Shown here piece by piece: positions 10,476 to 18,988 of a DNA stretch of 64,000 nucleotides. Position 1 is the stretch's first letter. Each line of letters begins with the position of its first letter. Below the pieces are notes generated by a model. That model saw only the letters and a program-made list of their open reading frames with translations, searched no databases and had not been told where the DNA came from. The DNA comes from Gillisella taibaishanensis. Its GTDB lineage: Bacteria; Pseudomonadota; Alphaproteobacteria; Rhizobiales; Rhizobiaceae. The stretch is from assembly GCF_001938985.1 (NCBI RefSeq), contig NZ_MKIN01000021.1, positions 1-64,000 on the forward strand. Direction: 5' to 3'. The position numbers and the translations under genes are program-made.

Positions 10476-11624
10476 TCAGGCTCGCTTGCCAATCTCGGCA
10501 AGGATATCCTGCCGATGCTCGTCCAGACGTGGCGCGCGCCGCTCTGTCGCGAGTTCCGCTTCGGAAAAACGGATCGGCGTGCGAAGCCCAGGCACGCCAT
10601 CCGGTGTGATCTTCATCTCCCGGAACGCAAACTGCGGATCGGCGAAGAGATCGGCGACGGTGTTGATCGGCCCGGCTGGCACCGTTGCTGCCTCGAGCTT
10701 CTGCAGCAGATCGTCTCTGGAGAACTGCCGCGTCCGGTCCTCCATAACCGTCGTCAGCTGGTCGCGATGGGCAACCCGGGCGGAATTGGTGGCAAATTCC
10801 GGCGTCTGCGCCAGGGGAGAAAGACCGAGCAGGTCACAGAGACGCACGAACTGCCCATCGTTGCCGCAGGCTATGATGATGTGGCCGTCCGAGACCGGAA
10901 AGGTCTGATAGGGCGCGATATTGGGATGGGCATTGCCCATGCGCTTCGGCACCACGCCCGACGCGGCATAATTCATCGCCTGATTGGCGAGCACAGCGCC
11001 CATGCAATCGAACAGCGCCATGTCTATGGCTTGGCCCCTGCCTGTCTTCTCCCGCTGCGCCAAAGCCGCCTGGATGGCGACAACGCCGTAAAGACCGGTG
11101 AAGATATCGGCAAAGGCGACGCCGATCTTCTGCGGCGCGCCATCTGGCTCGCCTGTGAGGTCCATGATGCCGCTCATGCCCTGGATCATGAAGTCATAGC
11201 CAGCGCGTTGGGCGTAAGGTCCATCCTGTCCGAAGCCGGTAACCGAGCAATAGATCAGGCGCGGGTTGATCTCCTTCAGGCTATCGTAGTCGAGCCCATA
11301 TTTGGCGAGCCCGCCGACCTTGAAATTCTCGATCACCACATCCGCCGACGCGATCAGCGCCTTGACGATCTCGATATCCTCGGCCCGGGTAAAATCGGCG
11401 GCAATCGAGCGTTTGCCGCGATTGCAGGCATGGAAATAGGCCGCAGCCTTTTCAACGCCATCATCAATGAAGGGAGGCCCCCAGGTGCGGGTATCGTCGC
11501 CTTGCGGGCTTTCCACCTTGATCACATCGGCGCCGAGATCGGCCAGCGTCTGGCCGATCCAGGGACCGGCCAGAATCCGTGCGAGTTCAATGACCTTCAG
11601 GCCGTGCAGCGGCGCATTGGACAT
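10476..11624 (-). CDS. CaiB/BaiF family CoA-transferase
   Basis: A 382-residue family III CoA-transferase. The opening LHGLKVIELARILAGPWIGQ and the LADLGADVIKVESPQGDDTR segment are canonical, and the catalytic Asp is probably that of QGMSGIMDLTGEPDG near residue 150-170. It begins ten bases after the glutaryl-CoA dehydrogenase stop on the same strand. Human SUGCT and its bacterial relatives, which charge glutarate with CoA, belong to this family. A glutarate CoA-transferase feeding the neighbouring dehydrogenase is therefore the best guess. The donor (succinyl-CoA or acetyl-CoA) cannot be inferred. Confidence 0.85.
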   Translation of the reverse strand: MSNAPLHGLKVIELARILAGPWIGQTLADLGADVIKVESPQGDDTRTWGPPFIDDGVEKAAAYFHACNRGKRSIAADFTRAEDIEIVKALIASADVVIENFKVGGLAKYGLDYDSLKEINPRLIYCSVTGFGQDGPYAQRAGYDFMIQGMSGIMDLTGEPDGAPQKIGVAFADIFTGLYGVVAIQAALAQREKTGRGQAIDMALFDCMGAVLANQAMNYAASGVVPKRMGNAHPNIAPYQTFPVSDGHIIIACGNDGQFVRLCDLLGLSPLAQTPEFATNSARVAHRDQLTTVMEDRTRQFSRDDLLQKLEAATVPAGPINTVADLFADPQFAFREMKITPDGVPGLRTPIRFSEAELATERRAPRLDEHRQDILAEIGKRA

Positions 11625-11634
11625 GGGTAAAACC

Positions 11635-12810
11635 TCAGAAAAATGCCTGGATACCGGTCTGGGCGCGGCCAAGAATCAGCGCGTGCACATCATGGGTGCC
11701 TTCGTAGGTATTGACCGTTTCCAGGTTCTGCGCGTGGCGCATGACGTGATATTCGATCTGGATGCCGTTGCCGCCATGCATGTCGCGGGCCATGCGGGCG
11801 ATATCGAGCGCCTTCCCGCAATTGTTGCGCTTGACGATCGAGATCATCTCCGGCGCCATCTTGTGCTCGTCCATCAAACGCCCGACCCGCAGCGAGGCCT
11901 GGAGGCCAAGGGAGATTTCCGTCTGCATGTCCGCGAGCTTCTTCTGGAACAGCTGCATGCCGGCCAGCGGCTTGCCGAACTGGTGCCGGTCGAGACCGTA
12001 TTGGCGCGCCCGCAGCCAGCAATCCTCGGCAGCGCCGAGTACGCCCCAGGAAATGCCGTAACGTGCCCGGTTGAGGCAGCCGAACGGGCCCTTCAGGCCT
12101 GACACGCCAGGCAGCAGCGCATCCTCGCCAACTTCGACACTGTCCATGACGATTTCACCCGTGATCGAAGCGCGCAGCGACAGCTTGCCGCCGATCTTCG
12201 GCGCCGACAGGCCCTTCATCCCCTTCTCCAGCACGAAGCCGCGGATCTCGCCGCCATGAGCTTCCGACTTCGCCCAGACCACGAAGACATCGGCGATCGG
12301 CGCGTTGGAAATCCACATCTTCGAGCCGCGCAGCCGGTAGCCGCCTTCGATCTTCTCAGCGCGGGTCTTCATCCCGCCCGGATCGGAGCCGGCATCCGGC
12401 TCGGTCAGGCCGAAGCAGCCGATGAGCTCGCCGGACACCAGACCCGGCAGATACTTGTCCTTCTGCTCTTCCGAGCCATAGGCAAAGATAGGATAGATAA
12501 CCAGCGAGGACTGCACGCTCATCATCGAGCGAAAACCGGAATCGACCCGCTCAACTTCCCGCGCCACCAGGCCGTAGCTAACGTAATTGGCGCCGGCTGC
12601 GCCGTATTTTTCCGGCAGCGTCACCCCGAGCAGACCGGCCTTGCCCATCAGCGGAAACAGGCCGCGTTCGGTCGTTTCGTTGAGATACATGTCGGCTACG
12701 CGGGGCGCCAATTCCGCCTCGGAGAAAGCGGCGGCGGCATCGCGGATCATCCGCTCTTCTTCGCTTAACTGGTCTTCAAGCAGAAAAGGGTCGTTCCAGG
12801 CAAAGCTCAT
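11635..12810 (-). CDS. gcdH: Glutaryl-CoA dehydrogenase
   Basis: FAD enzyme of 391 residues that oxidises and decarboxylates glutaryl-CoA to crotonyl-CoA in lysine, tryptophan and glutarate breakdown. The acyl-CoA-dehydrogenase signature [18 protein letters not shown] and the C-terminal [20 protein letters not shown] are present, with the catalytic base Glu370 at the position known for this subfamily. [17 protein letters not shown] is also typical of GcdH rather than short-chain acyl-CoA dehydrogenases. It forms an operon with the CoA-transferase and faces a divergent LysR gene. Confidence 0.93.
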   Translation of the reverse strand: MSFAWNDPFLLEDQLSEEERMIRDAAAAFSEAELAPRVADMYLNETTERGLFPLMGKAGLLGVTLPEKYGAAGANYVSYGLVAREVERVDSGFRSMMSVQSSLVIYPIFAYGSEEQKDKYLPGLVSGELIGCFGLTEPDAGSDPGGMKTRAEKIEGGYRLRGSKMWISNAPIADVFVVWAKSEAHGGEIRGFVLEKGMKGLSAPKIGGKLSLRASITGEIVMDSVEVGEDALLPGVSGLKGPFGCLNRARYGISWGVLGAAEDCWLRARQYGLDRHQFGKPLAGMQLFQKKLADMQTEISLGLQASLRVGRLMDEHKMAPEMISIVKRNNCGKALDIARMARDMHGGNGIQIEYHVMRHAQNLETVNTYEGTHDVHALILGRAQTGIQAFF

Positions 12811-12889
12811 GGCATCCTCGCGTCAAAATCAGATTGGCGCTACTGTCGCAGATCGACGCGTGTTTGCAAAACCATGTTTACGAAACCGG

Positions 12890-12908
12890 ATATGAGTTAT
12901 AGTCATAT
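12890..12908. promoter_or_regulatory. Candidate LysR operator, gcdH/LysR
   Basis: ATATGA (12890-12895) and TCATAT (12903-12908) form a perfect inverted repeat with a seven-base spacer, just before the LysR start codon, in the 101-base region shared with gcdH. Position and size suit a LysR-type binding site. The regulator-site pairing is inferred. Confidence 0.45.
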
Positions 12909-12911
12909 CTG

Positions 12912-13826
12912 ATGAAGCTCATTCCTCGCCGCCTCCTGCCGTCTACCAGCGCCCTCGTCACGCTCGATGCCGTGGCGCGGCTCGGCAGCTTTTCGGCTGC
13001 CGCCAACGAACTGAACCTGACCCAGGGTGCGATCAGCCGACAGATCCAGTCGCTCGAAGAGCAGCTGGGCACGCAGCTATTCCTGCGCAACGGTCGCGGC
13101 GTGATCCCGACGCAACGAGGCGAAAATTTTCACAAGTCGATCCAGGCGGCGCTGACTCTAATCCAAGATGCATCGCTGGAGGCCATCACGGGCGCCAAGG
13201 ACAACGCGCTGAATATCGCGATATTGCCTACGTTCGGAACGCGCTGGCTTCTGCCGCGCATTTCCAGCTTCGTTGCCGCGCATCCGCATATCAATCTGAA
13301 TTTCGCGACCCGCATCGGCCAGTTCGACTTCGATGTCGAGCAACTCGACGCCGCCATTCATATCGGCAAGCCGAATTGGCCGCGCGCCTCCTGCACCTTC
13401 TTAATGGATGAAACCGTAGCCCCGGTTTGCAGCCCTGCCTTCCTGGCTGCTAACAAAATCCTGTCTGACGCCGATCTTGCGAGCTTTCCGCTGATCCAGA
13501 TGAAATCGCGGCCCTTTGCATGGGAGCACTGGTTTGCCAGCGCCGGGATTGAGGCAACGCCCCATGCCGCCATGAGTTTCGAGCAATTCATGAATGTCGC
13601 ACAAGCCTGCATCGCCGGCCTCGGCATCGCATTGATGCCGCTGTTTCTGATCGGCCCGGAGCTTGAAAGCGGGCAATTAGTGCTGGCCTCCCATCACACC
13701 GTCAAAAGCCAGAGCAGCTACTATCTCGTCGCACCAGATAACAGGCAGACGTCGCGACCTCGTGCGGCATTTTCACAGTGGCTGCTGAAAGAGGCTAAAA
13801 ACTTTGCCGCAGCGGAGAGCGAGTAA
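12912..13826 (+). CDS. LysR-family regulator, GcdR-like
   Basis: A 304-residue LysR regulator. The N-terminal winged helix (residues about 12-70) contains LVTLDAVARLGSFSAAANELNLTQ and AISRQIQSLEEQLGTQLFLR. The remainder is the two-lobed effector domain, with GcvA-like text (IAILPTFGTRWLLPRIS). It is divergent from gcdH by 101 bases, so it probably controls gcdH and the CoA-transferase, with glutarate or glutaryl-CoA as a possible effector. That effector assignment is inference from other GcdR systems. Confidence 0.85.
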   Translation: MKLIPRRLLPSTSALVTLDAVARLGSFSAAANELNLTQGAISRQIQSLEEQLGTQLFLRNGRGVIPTQRGENFHKSIQAALTLIQDASLEAITGAKDNALNIAILPTFGTRWLLPRISSFVAAHPHINLNFATRIGQFDFDVEQLDAAIHIGKPNWPRASCTFLMDETVAPVCSPAFLAANKILSDADLASFPLIQMKSRPFAWEHWFASAGIEATPHAAMSFEQFMNVAQACIAGLGIALMPLFLIGPELESGQLVLASHHTVKSQSSYYLVAPDNRQTSRPRAAFSQWLLKEAKNFAAAESE

Positions 13827-13843
13827 CGGTTCACCCTTCACCC

Positions 13844-14464
13844 TCACCCACCATTGACCAGAGCCAGGATCAATTGCTGGATCGGCCCGCCCGGCGCCAT
13901 TTCCGACTGCTCGAACACCCGGTCTCGCTCCCGTTTACGGTCTGAGATTTCACCCAGCTTCTCGGTCAAGGTGGTTCGGATCTTCTTGCAGCCGGGGTCA
14001 TCGGCTACCCTTAGGCCAACGCTCGCAGCCTCGATCTCCTTGACCATATCGATGATATGCCGGCCGTGGCCCCGTTCGTGGGTCTCGATACCGGCAATGA
14101 ATTTCGCCCAATTCTCCCGCACCGGACTTGGCAGCGATGCCGATGGGCGCGGCAGCGTGTAGACGACAGTCAGCTTCGGCACGGCGGTCTCCAGCACGCA
14201 AGCGCCATCCTGCTGCGGCAAATATTTCCGCGTCCATGTCAGCTTGAACGTGGTGTGCGCAATAACATGCATCGACTTACCCGTGCCGATAACCGGCCCC
14301 TTCTCGCCAATGGACTGGTAGAGCTGCGGGCCGGTTTTTCCCTCAATCGAATAGGGCGCAATTTTCTCGAGCGGCTGCCAATCGGCAGACAGCGCGGGAA
14401 CGGCGGAAAACAGAATTGCCGTGACTGCAGTCAACGCCGCTAAATGTGCTATGGTCATTCGCAT
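13844..14464 (-). CDS. Secreted DUF922 zinc-protease-like protein
   Basis: A protein of about 206 residues with an N-terminal signal peptide (MTIAHLAALTAVTAILFSAVPALSA). The mature part contains ETHERGHGRH, an HExxH zinc motif (HERGH), in the arrangement of DUF922 predicted secreted metalloproteases. Two nearby ATGs (14464 and 14458) could start it; a longer frame to 14497 would put charged residues before the signal peptide. No operon partner is obvious. Its substrate is unknown. Confidence 0.8.
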   Translation of the reverse strand: MRMTIAHLAALTAVTAILFSAVPALSADWQPLEKIAPYSIEGKTGPQLYQSIGEKGPVIGTGKSMHVIAHTTFKLTWTRKYLPQQDGACVLETAVPKLTVVYTLPRPSASLPSPVRENWAKFIAGIETHERGHGRHIIDMVKEIEAASVGLRVADDPGCKKIRTTLTEKLGEISDRKRERDRVFEQSEMAPGGPIQQLILALVNGG

Positions 14465-14729
14465 GAGGTTGCGGAGATCGGTCGATACGCAAGGCATGGC
14501 TGTTCATGTTCCTGTGACAAGGCGACCTTATTTACACCAAAGAGCGGCAGGTTTTCCTAGATTTTTTTGACAAAGCCAATTTGCTCTTTGTCGCAAAAGA
14601 AGCAGTAAATAACTGAAATAGCGACATCGTCTCGTTTTCGCCATATTTCCCGACTGAAATTGTTATATAATAAATAGGAATATTATCAATAAGTTTTATA
14701 TCAAACACCGTGGCCAGGAGCTGGAAGCT
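14465..14729. other. AT-rich intergenic region
   Basis: About 265 bases between divergent genes. The part from about 14555 to 14710 is much more AT-rich than its surroundings, including runs such as TTATATAATAAATAGGAATA. It probably holds the promoter of the dioxygenase-like gene. I see no reading frame or hairpin that I would defend. Confidence 0.4.
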
Positions 14730-15689
14730 ATGCAGACGATTGGATCGAACGTGCAAGACCTTGAATCTGTTGCCCGCAAGGGGAGCGCTTTTCGCCGCAT
14801 CGCGGTACGAATTCCCACCTACATAGCCGATGTCAAAGAGAATCCGGCCTGGTTGCCGATGTTTATGCTGGCGAGGACCCTGCCGGGCCGTAATCTGCAT
14901 TGGCTCACAGCGCGCAAGCATAAGCCGATGCCGCGTGCCGAAAGCAGCATGTTCGCCGCTGACAGCACCACAGCGACCAGCGCGCTTCGCAACGATGGAA
15001 TTTTCACCGGCCTGCAGTTGCCGCAACCGATTCACGAGGCGATCTTAGACCATGCCCTTTCGACACCCGTGTTTGGAAATTTCAGCCGAAAGCTGGAATT
15101 CAAAGCCGGCGACCATGGCGAGGCCGAAAAAACTTTTGGTCGCACCATCCTAAGCGGGCATTTGTTTGAGCGCAGCCTAGATTGTGAGGCGGTTCGCGCC
15201 GTCCAGCGTGATCCGTTGCTGACCGATGTCGCCAAATCCTATCTGGGTGCCCAGGCGCAACTCATCACGACGCGGGTCTGGTGGAGCTTTCCGACAGCCG
15301 CCACCGAGCAGGACCGCAGCATGGCCTCCCTCGACAAATTCCATTTCGACCTCGACGATTGGCGCATGTTGAAATTCTTCTTCAACATCAACAGTGTCGA
15401 TGAGGGAACCGGGCCGCATGTCTTCGTGAAGGGGAGCCATCGCCGCCGGCGGCTGAAGCACCAGCTGACCCTTCTGGTCGGTCATCCCGCCGAGGATGTG
15501 CTGGACTATTATGGCAAGGACAGCAGGGTTACGCTGACAGGACCGGCCGGTTCCGGTTTCGTCGAAGATCCCTTTGGGTTTCATATGGGAACAGTGCCAA
15601 CGGCACGGCCTCGGCTGATGATGGAAGTCGGCTTTGGCGTCTCCAAACCATCCAAGCGCCGCTTCCACGGCGAGCCGATTTTGCGCTGA
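14730..15689 (+). CDS. Phytanoyl-CoA dioxygenase-like protein
   Basis: A 319-residue protein with the hallmarks of non-haem Fe(II)/2-oxoglutarate oxygenases of the PhyH type. The HxD pair is at His205 and Asp207 (FHFDLDDW), with the distal His285 in FGFHMGTVP and a downstream Arg that could hold 2-oxoglutarate. FVKGSHRRR also recurs in the family. AGGAG and GGAAG sequences precede the ATG. The first 70 residues have no recognised domain. It stands alone, so the substrate is unknown; relatives act on lipids, small metabolites or sugar chains. Confidence 0.72.
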   Translation: MQTIGSNVQDLESVARKGSAFRRIAVRIPTYIADVKENPAWLPMFMLARTLPGRNLHWLTARKHKPMPRAESSMFAADSTTATSALRNDGIFTGLQLPQPIHEAILDHALSTPVFGNFSRKLEFKAGDHGEAEKTFGRTILSGHLFERSLDCEAVRAVQRDPLLTDVAKSYLGAQAQLITTRVWWSFPTAATEQDRSMASLDKFHFDLDDWRMLKFFFNINSVDEGTGPHVFVKGSHRRRRLKHQLTLLVGHPAEDVLDYYGKDSRVTLTGPAGSGFVEDPFGFHMGTVPTARPRLMMEVGFGVSKPSKRRFHGEPILR

Positions 15690-15701
15690 TGCTTTAACGC
15701 A

Positions 15702-16421
15702 TCAATCGGCCGGGCATGGCCAATCCGCCGGATTGGTCAGGCCCGTCGGCAGCTTTGTTTTGGCGTCACCGCAAGCCAAATTCACCTGTTCCTGCTTCAA
15801 GCCTGTGGCCGTGGAGAGATCCGCGCCTTCGATCCGCGTGCGAAACAGGAAGGCATCGTCGAAATCCACGCCCCCGTCTAGGCGGGCGCCAACGAGGCTT
15901 GCTCGCGATAGATTCGCGAGAGAGAATTTCGCTCCCATCAGGATCGATTTTTCAAAGTTGACACGGCTGAGCTCGGCCTTGGTAAAATCGGCACCGGCAA
16001 GATTGGCGCCGCCGAGATTGACCCTTTGCATTTCCGCCGACACGAAACTGGCGTCCACCGCCGACAGGTTCGACATTTCCGCGCGGTAGGATTCGATGCG
16101 GTCGAATTTGGCGCCATCGGCATTGGTGTTTGCGAGAGATGCGCGAATCAACGTCGCCTTTTCAAGGTTGGCACCTTTCAGACTGGAATTACCAAGGTCC
16201 GTAAAACTCACATCGGCGTCATAAAGATTTGCTCCGCTTAAGTCGCTACCGCCCAGCATCAATTGGCGCTTGCGGCATTCCGACCAGTCCACTTTGCTTA
16301 CCGGACCGCTGCTGCAGTCCGACGCATGCGCTGTCGCAGGCAAAAAGCTTAATGTAGCGACAGTCAGGCAGGCTGCGGCCCATGCAGCAATTTTGGTATC
16401 TTGAAACAAAGCACATCGCAT
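15702..16421 (-). CDS. Secreted pentapeptide-repeat protein
   Basis: A 239-residue protein with a signal peptide (IAAWAAACLTVATLSFLPATAHA) followed by about 150 residues of A(D/N)LxX pentapeptide repeats, for example SGANLYDADVSFTDLGNSSL and GGANLAGADFTKAELSRVNF. These should form a right-handed quadrilateral beta-helix. The family has no single biochemical function; exported members are less common than cytosolic ones. The start at 16421 is chosen because it gives a compact signal peptide; a longer frame to 16532 has no such sense. Cysteines flank the repeats. Confidence 0.83.
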   Translation of the reverse strand: MRCALFQDTKIAAWAAACLTVATLSFLPATAHASDCSSGPVSKVDWSECRKRQLMLGGSDLSGANLYDADVSFTDLGNSSLKGANLEKATLIRASLANTNADGAKFDRIESYRAEMSNLSAVDASFVSAEMQRVNLGGANLAGADFTKAELSRVNFEKSILMGAKFSLANLSRASLVGARLDGGVDFDDAFLFRTRIEGADLSTATGLKQEQVNLACGDAKTKLPTGLTNPADWPCPAD

Positions 16422-16704
16422 CAGATCGAACCCAACCTCTCCTTTTGGCCATCCATGGTATCCGGCACTGCCACAACCATGCACCCTCCCCGGTGTTCCC
16501 CATTGACATATGGAAACCACAGCGAGCGTCAAGCCTCCGCATTGGCTTATCTAGCCAAGAATAAATTATGATGACCAACAAAAACCTGACAGCGCGCAAA
16601 ATCGTGATGATCGAAAAATGGCGCCGACGCTCGCAGAACAAATTGCCCTTGCGCGCATCGGCAATGGAATTGTCAAGCTTTTCGCAGTGCGGTAAGCCTG
16701 ATGC
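16422..16704. promoter_or_regulatory. Intergenic region before nasT
   Basis: A 283-base gap between divergent genes. It contains one perfect six-base inverted repeat with a five-base spacer, TTGGCT at 16542-16547 and AGCCAA at 16553-16558, followed by AT-rich sequence. This could be an operator or part of the promoter of nasT or the pentapeptide gene. No sigma-54 motif was seen here. Confidence 0.35.
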
Positions 16705-17292
16705 GTGACCCATAGCGATCTGACCATTCTTGTCATCGATGAAAATGCCATCCGCGCCTCGATTATCGAGGAAGGCCTGCGGGAGGCAGGGCATCTGCAT
16801 GTCACGATTATCAATGAAGTGCATGGCATTGCTCGCAGCATCGAGACACTGGCGCCCGACGTGATCATCATCGATCTCGAGAGCCCGAACCGGGATATGC
16901 TGGAACACCTGTTTCAACTCAGCCGCAGCGTCAGCCGGCCGATCGCCATGTTCGTCGACCGGGCAGATACAGAGTCGATTGCCGCAGCAGTCGATGCCGG
17001 CGTCTCCGCCTATATCGTCGACGGGCTGCGCAAGGAGCGGGTCAAGCCGATTCTCGATATGGCCGTCATCCGCTTTCGCGCCTTTGACCGGCTGCAACGG
17101 GAATTGACGGAAGCGCGCACCGCGCTCGAAGAACGCAAAGTCATCGAGCGAGCCAAGGGCATTCTGATGAAGCTGCGCGGGCTTTCAGAAGAAGAGGCTT
17201 TTGCGCTGCTGCGCCAGAGTGCCATGAACGAAAAAAAGAAAATGGCAGAGATCGCCCAGAGCGTCGTCACTGCCGCAAGCCTTTTGATGTGA
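16705..17292 (+). CDS. nasT: ANTAR antiterminator NasT
   Basis: A 195-residue response-regulator-like protein: receiver domain at residues 5-125 (LTILVIDEN, with the acceptor-position Asp57 in VIIIDLE) and a C-terminal ANTAR RNA-binding domain from about 135 (ERKVIERAKGILMKLRGLSE). NasT binds paired hexaloop hairpins in nitrate-gene leaders and prevents termination; nitrate releases it from NasS. It starts with GTG and is 12 bases upstream of nasS. A matching RNA leader lies before nrtA, supporting this role directly. Confidence 0.92.
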   Translation: MTHSDLTILVIDENAIRASIIEEGLREAGHLHVTIINEVHGIARSIETLAPDVIIIDLESPNRDMLEHLFQLSRSVSRPIAMFVDRADTESIAAAVDAGVSAYIVDGLRKERVKPILDMAVIRFRAFDRLQRELTEARTALEERKVIERAKGILMKLRGLSEEEAFALLRQSAMNEKKKMAEIAQSVVTAASLLM

Positions 17293-17304
17293 GGACGCCA
17301 GATC

Positions 17305-18588
17305 ATGACCGAGGCCGCCACACAGAAGACCAGTCAGACAGTACCGCTTTCAGCGCCGCAGACGACCCGCATGGAAGCAAAGCATCTGCGCGCCGGTTTC
17401 ATTCCGCTCGTCGACGCCTCCGTGCTGATCGCTGCCGTCGAATTCGGCTTTGCCGCACGTCAGGGCTTGGCGATCGATCTGGTCAAGGATGTGTCCTGGG
17501 CCAATGTCCGCGACCGGCTAGCGTTCCAGCAGTTCGATATTGCCCATATGCTGTCGCCGATGCCGGTTGCCTCCATGCTCGGGCTTGGCTCAAACCCTTC
17601 GCCGACCATCACGCCCTTTTCGCTCGGCCAGGGCGGCAACGCGATCACGCTGTCGGTGCGGCTGTTTCAGCGCATGGAAGACACCGGGCTGATTGCCGCC
17701 GGCTCCGACGCCCTCGCCAATGCAAAGGCGCTGGCCGCAGTTCTTTCGACTATGCGCAGTGCCGGCGAGCCGATGCCGACCTTCGGCATGACCTATCCGT
17801 TTTCCTCGCATAATTACGAGTTTCGGTATTGGTTGGCCGCCGGCGGTATCGATCCTGACCGGGATGTCCGTCTTGTTGTGGTGCCGCCACCGCTGACTTC
17901 GGATGCGCTGGCCGCCGGTGCAATCGATGGTTTTTGCGTCGGCGCGCCCTGGAACATGGTGGCTTCCGAGCGCGGTGTCGGACGTATCGTTGCCGCCAAA
18001 CAGGATATCTGGCCATCGGCCCCGGAAAAGGTGCTGGGCATGCGGCCAGATTGGGCCGAGAGCAATCAGGACACGGTTATCAGGCTAATCACCGCGCTCG
18101 ACGAAGCCGCTCGCTGGTGCGACCAACCCGGCAATCGCGACGCCCTGACCGAGGCCCTGTCCTCAGCACGCTACATTGGGGCACCCGGCGACATCATCCG
18201 CCATGTGCTTGATGGCGTCTTCCATCTCGATGCCAAGGGCAACCAGCGGGTGGTCGACCATTATTTCCGCTTTCACACCGATCAAGCCAATTACCCGCGA
18301 CCGAGCCAGGCACTGTGGATCTACAGCCAGATGATCCGATGGGGGCAGACGCGGTTTGACGCGGAGGTGGTGGCAAAGGCGTCGTCCGCTTTCCGGCCGG
18401 ACATCTACCGCGCAGCGCTTGGCCTTCCCGACACGCTCGCTGCGGATGATCTGCGCGTCGAAGGTGCTATGGAGCGAGACAGGTTCATTGACGGCATGAT
18501 TTTCGACCCCGCGGATATCGCCGCTTATGTAGCCGGATTTCCCGTGCGTGCTGAGCCTGAAGTGCCGGCAGGATCAGACGACATCTGA
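17305..18588 (+). CDS. nasS: Nitrate sensor NasS
   Basis: A 427-residue CmpA/NrtA-type binding protein without any signal peptide; the N terminus is hydrophilic (MTEAATQKTSQTVPLSAPQ). It shares with NrtA the segments IAHMLSPMPVAS, FRYWLAAGGIDPD, VVVPPP and DGFCVGAPWN. NasS is the cytoplasmic nitrate/nitrite sensor that holds NasT inactive until the ligand binds. The nasT-nasS order and the short spacing fit the alphaproteobacterial system. It could be mistaken for a transporter component, but the missing export signal and the partner gene argue for sensing. Confidence 0.92.
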   Translation: MTEAATQKTSQTVPLSAPQTTRMEAKHLRAGFIPLVDASVLIAAVEFGFAARQGLAIDLVKDVSWANVRDRLAFQQFDIAHMLSPMPVASMLGLGSNPSPTITPFSLGQGGNAITLSVRLFQRMEDTGLIAAGSDALANAKALAAVLSTMRSAGEPMPTFGMTYPFSSHNYEFRYWLAAGGIDPDRDVRLVVVPPPLTSDALAAGAIDGFCVGAPWNMVASERGVGRIVAAKQDIWPSAPEKVLGMRPDWAESNQDTVIRLITALDEAARWCDQPGNRDALTEALSSARYIGAPGDIIRHVLDGVFHLDAKGNQRVVDHYFRFHTDQANYPRPSQALWIYSQMIRWGQTRFDAEVVAKASSAFRPDIYRAALGLPDTLAADDLRVEGAMERDRFIDGMIFDPADIAAYVAGFPVRAEPEVPAGSDDI

Positions 18589-18799
18589 TTGCATTTCGGT
18601 CACGACTCTCGCCGCCTAAATGAGCAGCGACCAATAAATAGACAAATTTTGAAGCACAGGAACGTGGTCCATGGCCGGCTCGCTCCCGATGCCCCAAACA
18701 GCTGCGGATTGGTCTACGTTATTTTTATATATTCTTTTCAATGATCTAATGCATATATTTCGTCGAAATCGGCAAAAATATCCGACCCACCCCACTAAC
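18589..18799. other. Upstream region of the nrtA promoter
   Basis: About 210 bases between nasS and the sigma-54 promoter. The part around 18715-18780 is AT-rich and could bind IHF. An NtrC enhancer site would be expected here, but I could not point to a good match to the paired half-site consensus. Confidence 0.35.
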
Positions 18800-18815
18800 T
18801 GGCACGACGCTTGCT
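18800..18815 (+). promoter_or_regulatory. Sigma-54 promoter of nrtA operon
   Basis: TGGCACGACGCTTGCT is a full match to the -24/-12 consensus TGGCACG-N4-TTGCW, with invariant GG and GC at the correct ten-base spacing. Transcription should start near 18826, immediately before the first hairpin of the antitermination leader. This ties the operon to nitrogen limitation through NtrC and RpoN. Confidence 0.85.
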
Positions 18816-18828
18816 TCAGTATCTGCAG

Positions 18829-18950
18829 GCGGTCAACGGCGATCGCACAGAAATAGCGCAGCTCTCTGCGCTTCCATGAGACATCGACGTCGCAAGGTTT
18901 TTTGAGCGGACACCTCCCGGTCCGCACGAAACACTTTGCGGCGTCTTTTT
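18829..18950 (+). promoter_or_regulatory. ANTAR-type antitermination leader
   Basis: P1 (18829-18846) is a six-pair stem with hexaloop AACGGC, carrying the A1 and G4 that ANTAR proteins require. A second hairpin (18855-18872) is a stable AGCGCA/TGCGCT stem. A third candidate (18877-18894) has hexaloop ATCGAC, again A1 and G4, on a stem with one mismatch. Its downstream arm overlaps the terminator, so the two are mutually exclusive. NasT bound to the hexaloop pair should therefore block termination. Confidence 0.78.
18886..18950 (+). terminator. Leader terminator before nrtA
   Basis: GACGTCGCAAGG (18886-18897) pairs with CTTTGCGGCGTC (18934-18945) over 12 positions including two G-U pairs, followed at once by TTTTT. 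An internal hairpin GCGGAC/GTCCGC fills the loop. It ends 38 bases before the nrtA start, as expected for an intrinsic terminator under antitermination control. Confidence 0.8.
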
Positions 18951-18988
18951 GCGTTTTGTCCCTTGCCCGCACCGACAGGAGCCACGCC

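Noticed and set aside
17305..18588. Calling the nasS product a second nitrate transporter binding protein
   Set aside because: It lacks any signal peptide and is paired with nasT, which is the arrangement of the NasS sensor.
18589..18799. NtrC enhancer sites upstream of the nrtA sigma-54 promoter
   Set aside because: Expected on biological grounds, but no sequence matched the paired half-site consensus well enough to report.
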